Positions 35,531 through 47,220 of a stretch of 64,000 nucleotides of DNA are shown here, piece after piece. The stretch is from Pelecanus crispus (lineage: Eukaryota > Chordata > Aves > Pelecaniformes > Pelecanidae), in contig NC_134644.1 in the NCBI RefSeq assembly GCF_030463565.1, positions 128,027,388-128,091,387 on the forward strand, in the 5' to 3' direction. Under the pieces are notes generated by a model. It saw only the letters and a list, made by a program, of their open reading frames with translations. It did no database searches and was not told the origin of the DNA. Made by a program: the position numbers and the translations under genes. Each line of letters opens with the position of its first letter. Position 1 is the first letter of the stretch.

Positions 35531-37540
35531 GGCGACACTAGCTGCCTGTGGGAAGTGCGGTCACTGTGTTTCCCTCTTATTCTCTGGGTTGTGGTCTTCA
35601 TCCAGAGGGAACCCTCTGGTGTCGTTTGTGTCCTTGAGAATTTTTCTTCTGAACTGCACGTCTCGTAACTTTGTATCTATATATCTGTAGCTCTTTTCTA
35701 TTGCACACAACGTTCGTATTACAGATATTTAATAAAAATACATTTGTGTGCTTTACATTTGTATTTGCACATACACATTACTTTATGCATGTTGAAATGA
35801 TATACTTTTTACATGGCATATTTTTCTTTAAAGAAAATGTTTGGTGTGTGCATGTATGTGTATACATGCACCCAGAAATATATATGCATACATGCCGTGC
35901 TACTATGACAAACTCCCCCCTCAGTAACTGCGGATTGAAGCTGTAGGTACAATTTCCAGAGTTCACATCAGATACTTGTATAGAGAGATTTAAATTGTCA
36001 AGGAGTTTGGGATGAGGGGAGTTGTCTTTAGGGTTTGTTTTTTCAGTTTTTTTAAGGTCGTGTAGAATGTGGGAAATAGTGGGAAGGTATCTGCATGAAA
36101 AGCATGGAGCTGTAAGTCACTGCTGTCAATATCAAGAGTCAAGTCCTTCTCTTTTCCCTCCAAACGATGTCTGCCAGAAATTTGCAGTAGCTGAAGAACA
36201 TCTTATGTAGAGGGTGTATTTCTTTACTTTCTTGTTCTGGAACTTCAGGAACTGTTTTCAGTTTTTCTCAGTGACTATAGTGGCTGTAAATTTCTGTGTG
36301 GTGGTAGCAGAAACTCAGATTTTGCTCTACCTGGGGAGCAGGAAGTGTGGTGAGACAGAGAGGTAATTAACCAGAGCTGTCAGCAGTACTGACTGTTCTT
36401 CAGGTTGTAATTAAGCTGATACGGTGTCAAGCAGCTGCTGGAGTCGTCCCACTGGTCCTTGTATCCTTTCTTCTGCCGCTGTGCCAGCTGTAGATAGCTA
36501 GTACTTCTTCCCAAAGAAGTTTTTTTGCTGATTTGGTTCTTTGTCACTACATCTCCATGGGGTCTGGCGAGTGTTGAGTGCTTGGGAAGAAGAAGGGGGA
36601 CTTGAGTTGTTTCTGGTTTGTTGTGAGACCACCTGCGCTGAGACATCCCTGTAGTGCTGCTCTGAAAACCTGAGCATCCTTGCCCTTATCCAGGCTAGCG
36701 AAGTGGAGAATTAAATAATGTTCTTCTGTTGTTAGCAGTCATTAACTATTAAAACTCTCTTTTTGCCTGTCACAGCCATGATTGTCTAGTGCCTCTGAAG
36801 GAATATTCCCAGCTGTTTAAAAGTCACTCGCGGTGCCACTTCACACTGCACTCCAACAATCTAAATATAAGCATAACCATCTACACCATCTAAGTGTAAA
36901 ACCAGCTAGCTGTTCTATTCATATTAGCATTTTTTTTAATCTTGCCAACTGTAAGCATACCCTTTCTGTACGCACCCTAACCCTTCTTACCTAGGGAGAG
37001 GGAGTTAGCAGGTAGCTTTTAACCTGCCTATTTTTATGTGACATTCCCTTCCCAAACCTTGACAGTTGTGCACCAGTGGCTGTACCTCAGCTGCCGCGTT
37101 CTGCTGTTCGTCCCCTGCCTCTTATGCTGTGCTCTTTCTTTGCTCTGTTAGTATCGCACAGCATAGAGAAATAGAGGGATTCTGTCTGTCAGGGTGTTTA
37201 ATGATTTTAAGAATAATGTGGATAGGAAACTTAACAGAGTAATTCTCTAGTTCCGTGTTTATTTGGCTTCCTAACAATAGAAATATATTGTGAAGCCGTG
37301 TTTTATGTAACTCTCTATTCCTGCATTTGTGTGGCTTTTTCACTTGTTTGCAACTCTTCCTGCTTTTAATCGACCGTCAAAAGCAGTGTATTGTAAACCC
37401 GTGCGCAAGTCGTAGCGCTGTTGTTGGCACAGATACACATTCTTAAAACTGGAGTGTCCCATTTAAGAAATAAGCTTAGATGAACTGCATTATACACTGT
37501 AAATTTTTATCTGCAAAATGTATCTTCCAAAATCATCTTA

Positions 37541-37778
37541 TCATAGAATAGTTTGGGTTGGAAGAGACCTTCAAAGGTCATCTAGCCCAACCCCCCTCCA
37601 GTGAGCAGGGACATCTTCAACTAGATCAGGTTGCTCAGAGCCCTGTCCAGCCTGACCTTGAATGTTGCCAGGGATGGGACATCTACCACCTCTCTGGGCA
37701 ACCTGTTCCAGTGCTTCACCACCCTCATTGTAAAAAATTTCTTCCTTATATCTAGTCTGAATCTACTCTCTTTTAGTT
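37541..37778 (-). mobile_element. CR1 LINE 3' fragment, minus orientation
   Basis: Reading left to right it starts with the inverted CR1 end TCATAGAATAGTTTGGGTTG, then GAAGAGACCTTCAAAGGTCA, and continues through ACCTCTCTGGGCAACCTGTT to TTCTTCCTTATATCTAGTCT. It is complementary over about 110 bp to the plus-oriented copy at 32.83-32.98 kb. Confidence 0.96.
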
Positions 37779-39616
37779 GAAGCTCTTGAAGCTATGAAAA
37801 CATTTGTATAAGCAAGACTTCTAGCAATGGCTAAGGTTTAAAAAAAAAAAAAAGGAAAAAAACAAACCCAAAACCAAAGCCCAAAAGCAAAAAAGCAAAC
37901 TAGAACCATGGCATGGTTTTGAGCTTGGTGCACTGCTAGCTGTACTGTTAGCTCTGAGCCTAGCAGAAGTCATTCACTCTGTGGGACATAGAGGTGAAGC
38001 AGATGTCTCCAAGTGGAGTGAAGCCTTGCGGTGACATTTTGCCGCAGAACCAAAAAATGGTCCTTAACATGTTTCAGTTATTAGTATTTCCCCATCCATG
38101 CTTTCTTCTGTGCAGAGGCAGGAGTACTTACAAGAGGATAGCACAGTGCAGAGGTTTGTGTCTAAGCTCTCTGGAAATGGAGGCTTGGGCCAGCATCTTC
38201 ACTGGGAGGAAAGCAGGATTTAAATTCTCTTTGTGCAATAATGCTAACCCTTCTTGTTTAAACTGCCATAGCCTCCTTACTTGACATCATGTCCTTATTA
38301 AAGTGCTTTTGATTCCTTATTTAATACCACATCAGATTCAAGGTTGTACTTCTCGTTTATATATCGGTGGGAGCAGTTATGTGGATGGCTTGACTTTGGT
38401 GATAATGACCTCTTGTAGTAACTGCTTTGCCATGTAAATACCCCCAGCGATTTTAGAAGAGGCTCTTAGCAAGGTCAGCTGCCATCAGAGGAAACTGCAA
38501 AGACCATTTGTTTTATTCTGTCTCCTCACCATGTGACAATAGGACTGGCTGATGGGAGGGGTGAAGCAAGATGCTGCTCACTTGTTCTGTTTTTGCGAGC
38601 ACTCAACAGGTCTTGAGGAAACAAATGCACATTATCAGTTACAAAATGGACAAAAGTTGCCAAAGACTTTTTTTTTTTGGCATATGTTTCTTAGTTCAAA
38701 GTGTATGTTACAGTCCTGATTGACCAGTTTGGCTGAAAAATGTATGTGCTGATTAACGTAACTTTGGAGTAATTCTGAAATATGGGTAGGAACTTTAGTT
38801 GCTTGAGAGAAAGTATATCAAAAGAAGCAAGATATATTCAGGCAGATCAACATCTTACAAGTTTCAGTAGCAGGGTGGGCTAAGATGTTTATTGTGCTTA
38901 AGATCAGTTTATATGTATAAACTGGTGTAGAATCTTAAAGATAACTTTGGATCTGATAATAGGCAGTTGTCCTAGCTTCAGCTATTCTTGGACATTAAAA
39001 TCTATTGCATGAAATCAGCACTGGATGCTAATCAGCATCCTGTTTCATGACTTATCTAATAGTCCAAATGACTTCCAGCATCCCATGTAAGGGGAATGCA
39101 ACATTTTTGTCTACCATTTTTTGGGAAATGTTTGCGAAAACAAATGTAGTTCTTAAAGCTGAAGGAGTCTGGGGTTTTTTGTTTGGTTGTTTCTTAATGG
39201 AGAGCTGGATAGTGATTATCTAGTTTGACCTCCTTCATAACACAGAATTCAGTCAGATTAAATGCGAATTTGAAGGAATTATTTAGTTAAAATGTATTTT
39301 ACTGAGCTGTTCCTGTTTAGGATAATATTTTCAGCTTCACTGGACAGCTAACAGGTACTACAAATGTAACTTAGATCAACAGAAAGTAGTGTACTTATAA
39401 AAAGATAAATTTACCCACGACATTGGGGTTGTTGTTATTATAGGGTGTTGCATAAAAAAATGGTTGCAAGTATTCAAGACTTTAAATCCAACTCAGTAAA
39501 AATTGGAATTTCTATTTCTAACTATTCAGAAAAAGGGGCAGTCTAGATTAAGTAAAGTTTGTTTGAAAAGAATTATGTGTACATGGTGTTTTTAATGGGT
39601 TTGTTTTTCCTTGTAG

Positions 39617-39772
39617 CGGAAGCGATTTTGGAATGCAGAATGCACACCCTTCCCAGATGAGACACCCCTACAGCTGAAAAAATCAAATGTCAGGACATCA
39701 GCGGCTGCTACTTCTATTTCCAATGCATGGCTTAGGTGTGGGGATGGTTTTCGGAGCACTTCAGTGCTGGAG
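39617..39772 (+). CDS. SPIDR: SPIDR coding exon 2 (residues 6-57)
   Basis: The acceptor is TTTTTCCTTGTAG|CGG and the donor is CTGGAG|GTAAAA. The 156 bp give 52 codons in phase 0 at both ends. The translation runs RKRFWNAECTPFPDETPLQ, then LKKSNVRTSAAATSIS, then NAWLRCGDGFRSTSVLE. Human SPIDR as I recall it has RKRSWNTEC.PFP.E.PLQ, LRT..AA.S.S and AWLRCG.GF..TS in the same order with no gaps. This is the most conserved N-terminal segment and the strongest evidence for the gene. The basic KRKR stretch formed at the exon 1/2 junction may be a nuclear localisation signal. Confidence 0.96.
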
Positions 39773-40815
39773 GTAAAATGCTCGCTTACTTAACGGTGTA
39801 AGAAAGAGATGCAAACTGACAGTTAAACCAATTTCCATGCTTGACTGAATTACAAGATGTTGCCCTGTTTTGTGCTGTTTCCCAGTTAACAGCATATTGT
39901 TATAACTATCAAAGTAGACAAAAATGGCAAGTGAGGTTACGTAAGGGCATTGTCTTAACTTGTCAGTGTAATTTTCTGAGCATACGTTAATATGTTATGT
40001 TCTAGACAGCACTTATCACTTGGGAAATTTCAATAATACACTGAAGGATGCAAAAGTAATTTGACATTTGGGATGGAGTACTGCATTTCCTAAAAAATTT
40101 GGAACAAAAAGACTCTAGTTTGCATCTGATAATTTTTTGCTAGATCTAAAGAGTATGTTTGCAGTAATGAATTCACTGTGGAAAATTCTGCTTTTTGATG
40201 GCCCTACAGATGTGGATCTTGGTGCAGATGCTCTTTTGGATGATATATCAAATTATGCTTAATTTTTTTTGTGCATGTTGGTTTTGTTGGTCATGAACAG
40301 AGATGTTCAGCCAGCTCTGAGTGAGAAGTGCTTTGTGCTGAAAATCGTCTTCAACCAAGTTGCTTTTCTGTTTCTTCTTCTGGTACTGAGCAGTCACAGT
40401 GTCGCATAGCTGTGGGTTTTAATGGTATCAGAGACAGGGCCACTGAGTGCTTCTTTCTGTAACCTTTGAATAGGGCACATGCTTTATCAGGCATGCTCTT
40501 CCTGCCCGCTTTTGACATTTAATGCTGAAAATACTGTCTGTTGTTCTTTGCAAGGTCAGATGTGATTCCTGTCATAGTCACAGTAAGTTTATATTTTCCA
40601 AAACAATGAAAATTCAGCTTTTATGTTACTGTTCTCATGCTTTATTACCTCACTCATCATATTGCAGTCTAGTAGAAGATAGAAAAACTAATTTGAAATT
40701 GTGCTACTAAGTTGTGGTGGGTGAGTGACAACAGTTTTGAGTATATTACTGCATGTTAAAATTGTCTTTAATGCCTTGGTGGTTAAATCAATCTCTCTGC
40801 CTCTTTTTAATATAG
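39773..40815 (+). other. SPIDR intron 2 (1,043 bp)
   Basis: AT-rich, bounded by GTAAAA and TTTTTAATATAG. No repeat or other feature seen. Confidence 0.8.
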
Positions 40816-40894
40816 TCTCTGAGACCTACTGATAAGAAACGCAGGATTAAGAAGCATCTTGGACCACTGTTAACATCTGCTGAAAGTGCAGCAG
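40816..40894 (+). CDS. SPIDR: SPIDR coding exon 3 (residues 58-83 plus one base)
   Basis: The acceptor is TTTTTAATATAG|TCT and the donor is GCAGCAG|GTATGT. It encodes SLRPTDKKRRIKKHLG and PLLTSAESAA, ending in phase 1. The position and phase fit between exons 2 and 4, and a KHL match and the basic character resemble the corresponding human segment. The sequence is otherwise poorly conserved, so this exon rests mainly on splice sites, the open frame and phase agreement with both neighbours. Confidence 0.85.
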
Positions 40895-42409
40895 GTATGT
40901 TATAACTGTTTCACGTTAGCGTTGTCAGAAGATTGTCACTTTGTTTTGCCCTTTATCAAAGTGGAAGTTGGCTCAAAGTACTGGTTGCTTTCTTCTTCTG
41001 TTATTGTAACCAGAAGCTAATTTTGGTACGAGACACAGTCGTGATGCTGTTGTGATTGGGCTCCTCTGTTCACCTAGAGTGCCAGAAATATATTCTGCAA
41101 AGCTGCAGGCACTTCAGCTATTGCTCTTGAACAGACGAAAGAAGCGTCACTAATGCTGTATATAGTGCGTGTTCTAGCAGGAGCAGGATATTTCAATTCT
41201 TGACATTTTTAAGAGGAGGGAATGAAAAACAACACCTAGCTGTCCACATAGAGGGTGAAATAATTCTCTCTTCTGCTACAGACAGACAAACAGGCATGAG
41301 AGAAAACATATTTTTCTAAGTTTGAGCAATAGATAGAAAACCAGAATTTTGTCAACCTTCTGCTTTCAGAGTCTTTTATATGCACCTGAGTCTGTATTGT
41401 GATAAAAAAAGAACTCTAGGCATAATAAAGAGGAGGAGGAGGAGGACTTATTGACTCCCTCCAGTTCTTTCCTTTTTTGAGTCCAGAGGAAAGGAAAGAA
41501 AGAGAGGGTAGCGGCTTCTTCAGTCTTTGTATTTCTGCTTGCTCCAGCAGCTGTGCTGCCTCTGTTGCAGTTGAGTGACCGACCTACTGGGCACCTTTTG
41601 TCACCTTTTTGGGGTTCAAAATCATGCTTTTCCAGATTTCTGAAAAGAACTTCTGTGTGTTGCAGGAGGAGATACAGCTGTGTTTCTCCCTTCTGGGCCC
41701 TCCCGCCTAATTCCAAATCCACTGTAATTGTCTAACTTCCCATTTACCTAAAAAACTTTAATAGTTGTAGGAAATGGAAAATTCTGCCTTCCTATGATTG
41801 CTAGTTCTGCATACTCTGCTGCTAAGCATTAATGCTTTTCTCCTGGCTTTTCTTATTAAAAATGATGGAGAAAGGTGTTTTGAATTTAAATGTCTCACTT
41901 CAAAAGCACAACAGCTATTCTTCGATACTTTAAATTTTTTTTTTTCTCAGATCAAAACTGAAAGGTCAGCTCTACCGATGGCATGCTTTTATTCATTTGT
42001 TATTCATTCTGTAAAGTCAGAGAAATCCCAAACCCAGAATTCTAAGGACAGTCTTTATTTAAACCATTTACTATTTTGAAAGGGCACATGCAAGAGCATT
42101 AGGAGTGTGTGTAGAAGACTATATGTCAGGCAGTCATTACTTGTCCTCACTCTGCTGAAAGACTGGTTGATAGCCTCGTTGTATAAAATGAAGTGTTAGC
42201 ATTTATTGTGGAGAACGAAAATGAAAATAATGTGTGTATGTATAAGAAATACATGTGAGTTAATGCTCCAGTATTAATCACTGATGCTTGGTGACAGAAC
42301 TGATAATTTTTTCCAATTCAAAGATAATATAGTTTAATTTTTAAGATTTTTAAATTTAACAATATCACATTTGTGTAACAATCTAATGCTTTACAATTCT
42401 CTTTAATAG
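40895..42409 (+). other. SPIDR intron 3 (1,515 bp)
   Basis: The intron contains a short GAGGAGGAGGAGGA run near 41431-41444. The ORFs of 118 and 93 codons here show no similarity to known families. Nothing else seen. Confidence 0.75.
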
Positions 42410-42595
42410 GATCTGCTGCTGCTGGAAGCTCCAAGGAGGCTGAGGACATAATATGGACCTCTGGTGGCAGTGATTTTTCAGATGATGAAAGTAAAACATT
42501 GATTCCAAGGTTACACAGCAAAAAAAGTCATGCTTTCGAAACAGAGAAATCACCTAGCAGACATGATTTATTGTTAGAGGACAGTAGTAGTGAAG
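42410..42595 (+). CDS. SPIDR: SPIDR coding exon 4 (acidic, serine-rich)
   Basis: The acceptor is CTTTAATAG|GATCTG and the donor is AGTGAAG|GTAAGT-like (GTAAGTTC). The 186 bp keep phase 1 at both ends. The encoded segment contains EAEDIIWTSGGSDFSDDESK, aligning with the human DITWSSSGSDLSDEDK region, then a lysine/histidine-rich linker and LLLEDSSSE. The SD/SE-rich clusters are typical casein-kinase-2-like acidic stretches, and this part is probably disordered. The linker between SDDESK and the IDWE motif of exon 5 is longer than in the human protein I recall. Confidence 0.92.
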
Positions 42596-43251
42596 GTAAG
42601 TTCAAACACAAGCAGATTTGTCAAGAAACCTGTGCTGTAATGAAAATTCTTCGAGGTCATTCTGATAAAATAACATGATCTAAATCCTATTTCAGTTAAA
42701 TCAGCTGGCATTTTTTCATCAATTTCATCTGAGTATGGAATAAGCTCGTAGTATAAATTATTCACAAAAATTGTAAACCTTGGAGTAAAGGAGCATAGTT
42801 GGGCAGGTTATGCATGGAGTAAAGCATGTTAGTTCATTTCAATATATTATAGTTTATTTGTACCATTTCCTTCTCTGTGCTGTGGTGCGGATCCTAGGGC
42901 TGTGAACAGCTTTCTCTGCCTGCCCTGTTCTACTGGTGATACTAGATGTGGCAGACTTTGCAGCTGCAGATAGCACCATGTTCTGTGGCATGAGTTTTCA
43001 TTTCAGTACACAGTATTCCTTGTTTCCTGTGTTAGCTGTACGGTGTAGACAACCATGAGTTTTGTTCTTAGGACTTGCGTTCTAATTCATGGAGCAGGGG
43101 ATGACACAGGGGAGAGAAACTGATTAAAAAGTGCAGCTGAAGACAGAAAAATCTTTACTTGTGTGCTCCATTACATAAGCATTAATTAGGGAAATGTTTA
43201 ATTTGCATTAGAACTTGTTAATGTGACTACTTCAAGAAAAATAAATCAGGT

Positions 43252-43293
43252 TAGCTATGTAATACTTCAGCTAGATCTGAAGTATTACAGCTA
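43252..43293. repeat. Hairpin, 13-bp perfect arms, extendable to 17 bp
   Basis: TGTAATACTTCAG at 43258-43270 and CTGAAGTATTACA at 43277-43289 are exact reverse complements around CTAGAT. After a two-base bulge, TAGC at 43252-43255 pairs with GCTA at 43290-43293. Confidence 0.88.
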
Positions 43294-44910
43294 GACTTCA
43301 CATCCTGGATGTCTGGCAAAGTGTTCAAACACCACTGTGAGTTGGTTCTTCCATCCATATTTTTGTCACTGATTTAACACTGCCATTGACTTATCTGACG
43401 GTCATCTTTTGTAATTCCTAGTAATTTTCTTTCCTTATTTTTGAAATGGAAGGACCGTCCATTTTCTAGACTGCAATCTAATACTCACCAGGCTTCTTTC
43501 TAAACTGCTATTAATATCATTCTATTGCACTTGTCTCCTGCAAGTATATCCTGCAGGTTTTAATCTTTAATTTTCTTTTTTTAAGAGACAATACACAGAC
43601 TTATTTTTACTCTTGTAAGAAATGAAGAAAACCTGATGCATTATGTATCTGCTTGAAAGTACTGAGGAAATCCTATCATTTCCTGGTTTTCTTCTAAACC
43701 CCAAAATATATTGAAAGCAGTTATTGAAAGCAGTGGGAGTAAAAGAACTGTAATTTCCATGCTTTTTCAAGTAACCATCATATACACTGATTATAGTATT
43801 GTGTGTGCACATGTGTGTGCATATATAGGTACAGTTGTAAGTATGGGGATAACAGCCGAGAAAGTATTTCTAAGTGACATGCCCTTTCATCTCAAGTTCA
43901 CCTTCAGAGACAGAGTGTTAGTACTTGAGCATGACAAGACAAAACTGATTGTGTCATATTTTCTTAAGAAATTTATACTGCTGTCATGAGTTGCATGCAG
44001 CTTGCCACACAGCTTCAAGAGAGACCTCTTTGTGCTACCTGGTCACCGATGTCTGTATTTAAAATTTCTGATGAAGCTTTCTTGTAGTTAGAAACAGAAA
44101 TGCATTCACACACATGAAAAAGCAGGCAACACCTGAGCTGTGTGTTTATTTGTCTGGGTGACTTCAGAGTTTGGAAGTCCCATGAAGAAACTAGTGATGT
44201 AGACTGTAGTAGCACTGCCAAGTCCAGAAGGTACTGCCACAGTTCCACGGGTCTGTACAGGTGCCTGGAGCGTTCGGCAGGTGCCTTCTTCCTCTGCTGC
44301 CTCTCCCCTGTACGTGACTCTTTCGGTGTTACAAATGTGGCATTTACAAAAGCAAAAAAGCAAAACCAAAAAAGCTTTTATCCCTCCTCCTCTGAACATG
44401 CTCATTTATACAAAATATGATGAGATTCTTCCTCTCAGTACCTTGTGGCGCTTGGACCTGAAGGGTGGTGGTGCTGCTATGGCAGCTCAGGCTTCCACTG
44501 CCTTCAGGAGATCCTCGGAGGTATGAGTGGACTTTCGGAGTTGCATTAAACACCACCTGGTCAGAGGATGGTGGAAGGACTGTTCTGCATCTCTATCTTT
44601 GTTTATTGCCATTTTGTTGTGTTGTTTTTTAAAAAAAAGACCTCCATCTTTTCTTGTGCCTGCTTCCATTAATTTATCCTAAACAGTCCTCTGATGTGCT
44701 TAGAGGTTTGATTTGCAGACCTGTGTATTTATCCATGGTGATTTAGGAGGTGACTATTTCAACTAGCTTTTTCATTTCTCTGTGGGAGTTACCACTTATA
44801 GCAGATGTTAACTTACACCAAATTTTCAGCTGTTCCAGGTCACTGAGGTATTTCCTTAGAACAGTTAATTCTGAACAAGTGTGCTTGGAAAATCCAATGC
44901 AACTGGGCAA

Positions 44911-44923
44911 CCCCCCCCCCCCC
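44911..44923 (+). repeat. C13 homopolymer
   Basis: Thirteen consecutive C bases in SPIDR intron 4; the length is liable to sequencing error. Confidence 0.9.
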
Positions 44924-45242
44924 TCCAACTAAAACCTGGGAAAACTACTACTAACTAAACTAAAAAGCAGTTAAATATACTGCCTCCTTGTGGGCAGTAT
45001 TTTGAAATACTTTTTTTTTAATGTGATTTTTATATCTTTCTTCACAGAAGCTTCTATTGTCTGCTAGTAGGATTTAGCTTTTATGAGAGACAGGATCACA
45101 AAATAGTTGAACATATGTGAAAAATAACTTTGCACTTTTTCCCAAGTGAGGGATAATTGTAATATTACTCTGTTTGACTTCATGCTTATGAATAATATAT
45201 GGTGATTAAGAGAAATTCTTTTTATAAATGTTTTTACTTTAG

Positions 45243-45400
45243 ATGAATCAGAGGTCATTGATTGGGAGAAGGATAGTGATTCTACTGATAGGTGTGATGG
45301 ATCAGAAAAAGGTGACAGCTCACTGGAGATATCAGACTCGGACTCCTGCACAAATCTTAATTCTCTGCCTATCAAAGAGGAGAATGATCAACTTTGTAAG
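45243..45400 (+). CDS. SPIDR: SPIDR coding exon 5 (IDWE / EISD motifs)
   Basis: The acceptor is TTTTTACTTTAG|ATGAAT and the donor is TGTAAG|GTGAGA. It enters in phase 1 and leaves in phase 0 after 158 bp. Translation gives ESEVIDWEKDSDSTDRCDGS, then EKGDSSLEISDSDSCTNLNS, then LPIKEENDQLCK. Human SPIDR has FIDWE.DSD and VEISDCASCASNQSL at matching positions, so this assignment is secure. The next exon was not found in the remaining 18.6 kb. Confidence 0.94.
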
Positions 45401-45618
45401 GTGAGAAATTGTTTCAGGTTAAAAAAAAAAAAGCAAAGCCTCTACTATAATTACGGAGTGTATTCATATTTGATTGCATTTAATTTGGAGGAACGTGAGG
45501 TTTTTGCTTACCTCATGTCTCCAGAAGCAATTTTGTACACAAGAATTTCAAGGCATTTGCTGTGACTGCCAAACCTCAAAACCAAGCAGTGCCCCACACC
45601 TAGAGCTTGGTAGTGTGG

Positions 45619-45812
45619 TCACTGAATCACGGGATGACCGAGGTGGGAAGGCGCCTCTGGAGATCATCCAGTCGAACCCCTCTGCTCAAAGCAGGGTCAG
45701 CTGGAGCTGGGTGCTCAGGGATGTGTCCAGTTGGGTTTTGAGTGTCTCCAAGGATGGAGACTCCACTACCTCTGTGGGCAACCTGTGCCAGTGCTTGGTC
45801 ACCCTCGCAGTT
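45619..45812 (-). mobile_element. CR1 LINE 3' fragment, minus orientation
   Basis: Inverted CR1 landmarks: TCACTGAATCACGGGATGAC at the 3' end, GATCATCCAGTCGAACCCC, TCTCCAAGGATGGAGACTCC, and GGGCAACCTGTGCCAGTGCT. It begins about 220 bp after exon 5. Confidence 0.95.
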
Positions 45813-46299
45813 TGTTCTTACATTTAAATGGAAGTTGTTGTATTTCAATGTGTGTGCAAAAAAGATGACCAAATGGGTAGGTTTCTCGCCAGAGATGTGG
45901 ATGATCTGGATTCTTTGCAGCCCCTGGCTGCCTGTCGCACGTTGATGTCCAATTGTCCTGTAAGGTGGTGGGCGAGACAGTTATCTGTTTCTTTTCAGTA
46001 CTTTGGGACCTTGGCTATATAAAATCTAGGTATTGTGACTAGAGCGTGTTCTGAAAGTGATGATGGCATAAGGGACTAACTGCAGGACTCCCTACATCAC
46101 TGAAAAGTGATGAGGATTGAAGAGCTCAGGAAAGGGGCAGCAGTAAATACTGAATCATACCAGCTAAGGTTTGGTAGTATTTTTTTTTTAACTGTAGAAA
46201 ACACAACTTTATTTATAAAGAAGGCACGCTGTATCAAGTATAGACTAGATGGCAGAAATTTTCATCTTTGTGGTGTCTTACAGCGAAACGCCTTGTATT

Positions 46300-47220
46300 A
46301 AGAGACTGTCGATTTGACGCTGTCCTGGGCAAAGTTAAGGCTCGGCCGCTGGTGCTGGAGGCTGGCTGCATCCCCCAGCGCCGGCACGGGCGGGGGGGGG
46401 GTCCGGGTTTGCCTGGCCCGGGGGAGGCCGAGGAGGGCTCCGGCCCCTCTCGGAGGAGCCCAGCCGAAGGGAAGGGGCAGCGGCCGCCCGGCAGCAGGGG
46501 AAGCTCGGCTGGACGAGGGGAGGGGCCCGGGCAGCCCTGCTCGGCAGCCCCGGCGCAGCGAGGCCTGCCTGCCGGCGCCGGCCGAGGCACCGGGGCCGCG
46601 GGGCACGGCCGCTCCCTCCGCCTGCGGCGGGCGGCGCTCGCCGGCCGGGGCCGCGGCGGGGCGCTCCCGGCGCGGCCCCGGCAGGGGGCGCCGCAGGCCC
46701 GGGCTGCGCCGCCCCGGCCCCGGCCGCCGATCCGGCCGCCGCCTCCCGCGGGCGCGGCCCTGGGGCGGGGGCGGCCCCCGGGCGGGGCGGCCCTGCGGAG
46801 GGGGCTCCGCCGGCTGCCGGGAGGGCGGCGGGGCCGGCCCTGGCACGCTGGCTGAAGCAGCGCCGCCGCCTGCGGGCAGGGGAGGGAAACGGGCCGGGCT
46901 TGGGCCGGCGGTAGAGGTGGAAGGCTGTTACCGAAGGGGATTAAAGCCTTATTCAAACTCATTTAAATTTATGTATGGATTCTTTATTACGGTCACGGTG
47001 AGAGAGTGTGGATGCAGCACGATAGTGAGTTCTGCTCGCAGGGGAGGAGCAGTCTCCAGTTCCCCAGTGGATCAGTCCCATAGCAGGGTCCTGCTGCCTT
47101 GCTGCGGCCGGAGGGTGAAGAAAGTGGGTCTGGACGTAGCGCGTGGCAGCATGCCGGCTGCTGTGGCGACGCGCGTGACCCGGCTTTGGGCCCGCTCGCC
47201 TGGGTGTCTGTAGCAGTTTA
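46300..47220. promoter_or_regulatory. Orphan CpG island in SPIDR intron 5
   Basis: About 600 bp of extremely GC- and CpG-rich sequence (46330-46920) is followed by a moderately GC-rich flank to 47215. Density is comparable to the two promoter islands. Frames of up to 299 codons (46314-47213 plus) and 242 codons (46234-46962 minus) are open, but only because stop codons are rare in such sequence. No splice-bounded conserved exon was recognised. It could be an alternative promoter for SPIDR or the promoter of an unannotated nested or antisense transcript. Confidence 0.6.

Larger units (their letters stand above)
31356..39616 (+). other. SPIDR intron 1 (8,261 bp)
   Basis: The intron begins in the CpG island and then becomes AT-rich. 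It contains two CR1 fragments in opposite orientation (32.83-32.98 and 37.54-37.78 kb), a GC-rich islet at 35.27-35.53 kb, a perfect hairpin at 33.8 kb and an A-rich stretch after the second CR1. No other exon was recognised. Confidence 0.75.
42596..45242 (+). other. SPIDR intron 4 (2,647 bp)
   Basis: The intron contains a long hairpin at 43.25-43.29 kb and a 13-base C run at 44911-44923. Overlapping small frames near 44.1-44.9 kb on both strands have no recognisable product. Confidence 0.75.

Noticed and set aside
46234..47213. Frames of 182-299 codons in the intron 5 GC island
   Set aside because: The frames overlap in several phases with low-complexity Arg/Pro/Gly/Ala content. No conserved motif was recognised, so the region is kept as a CpG island only.
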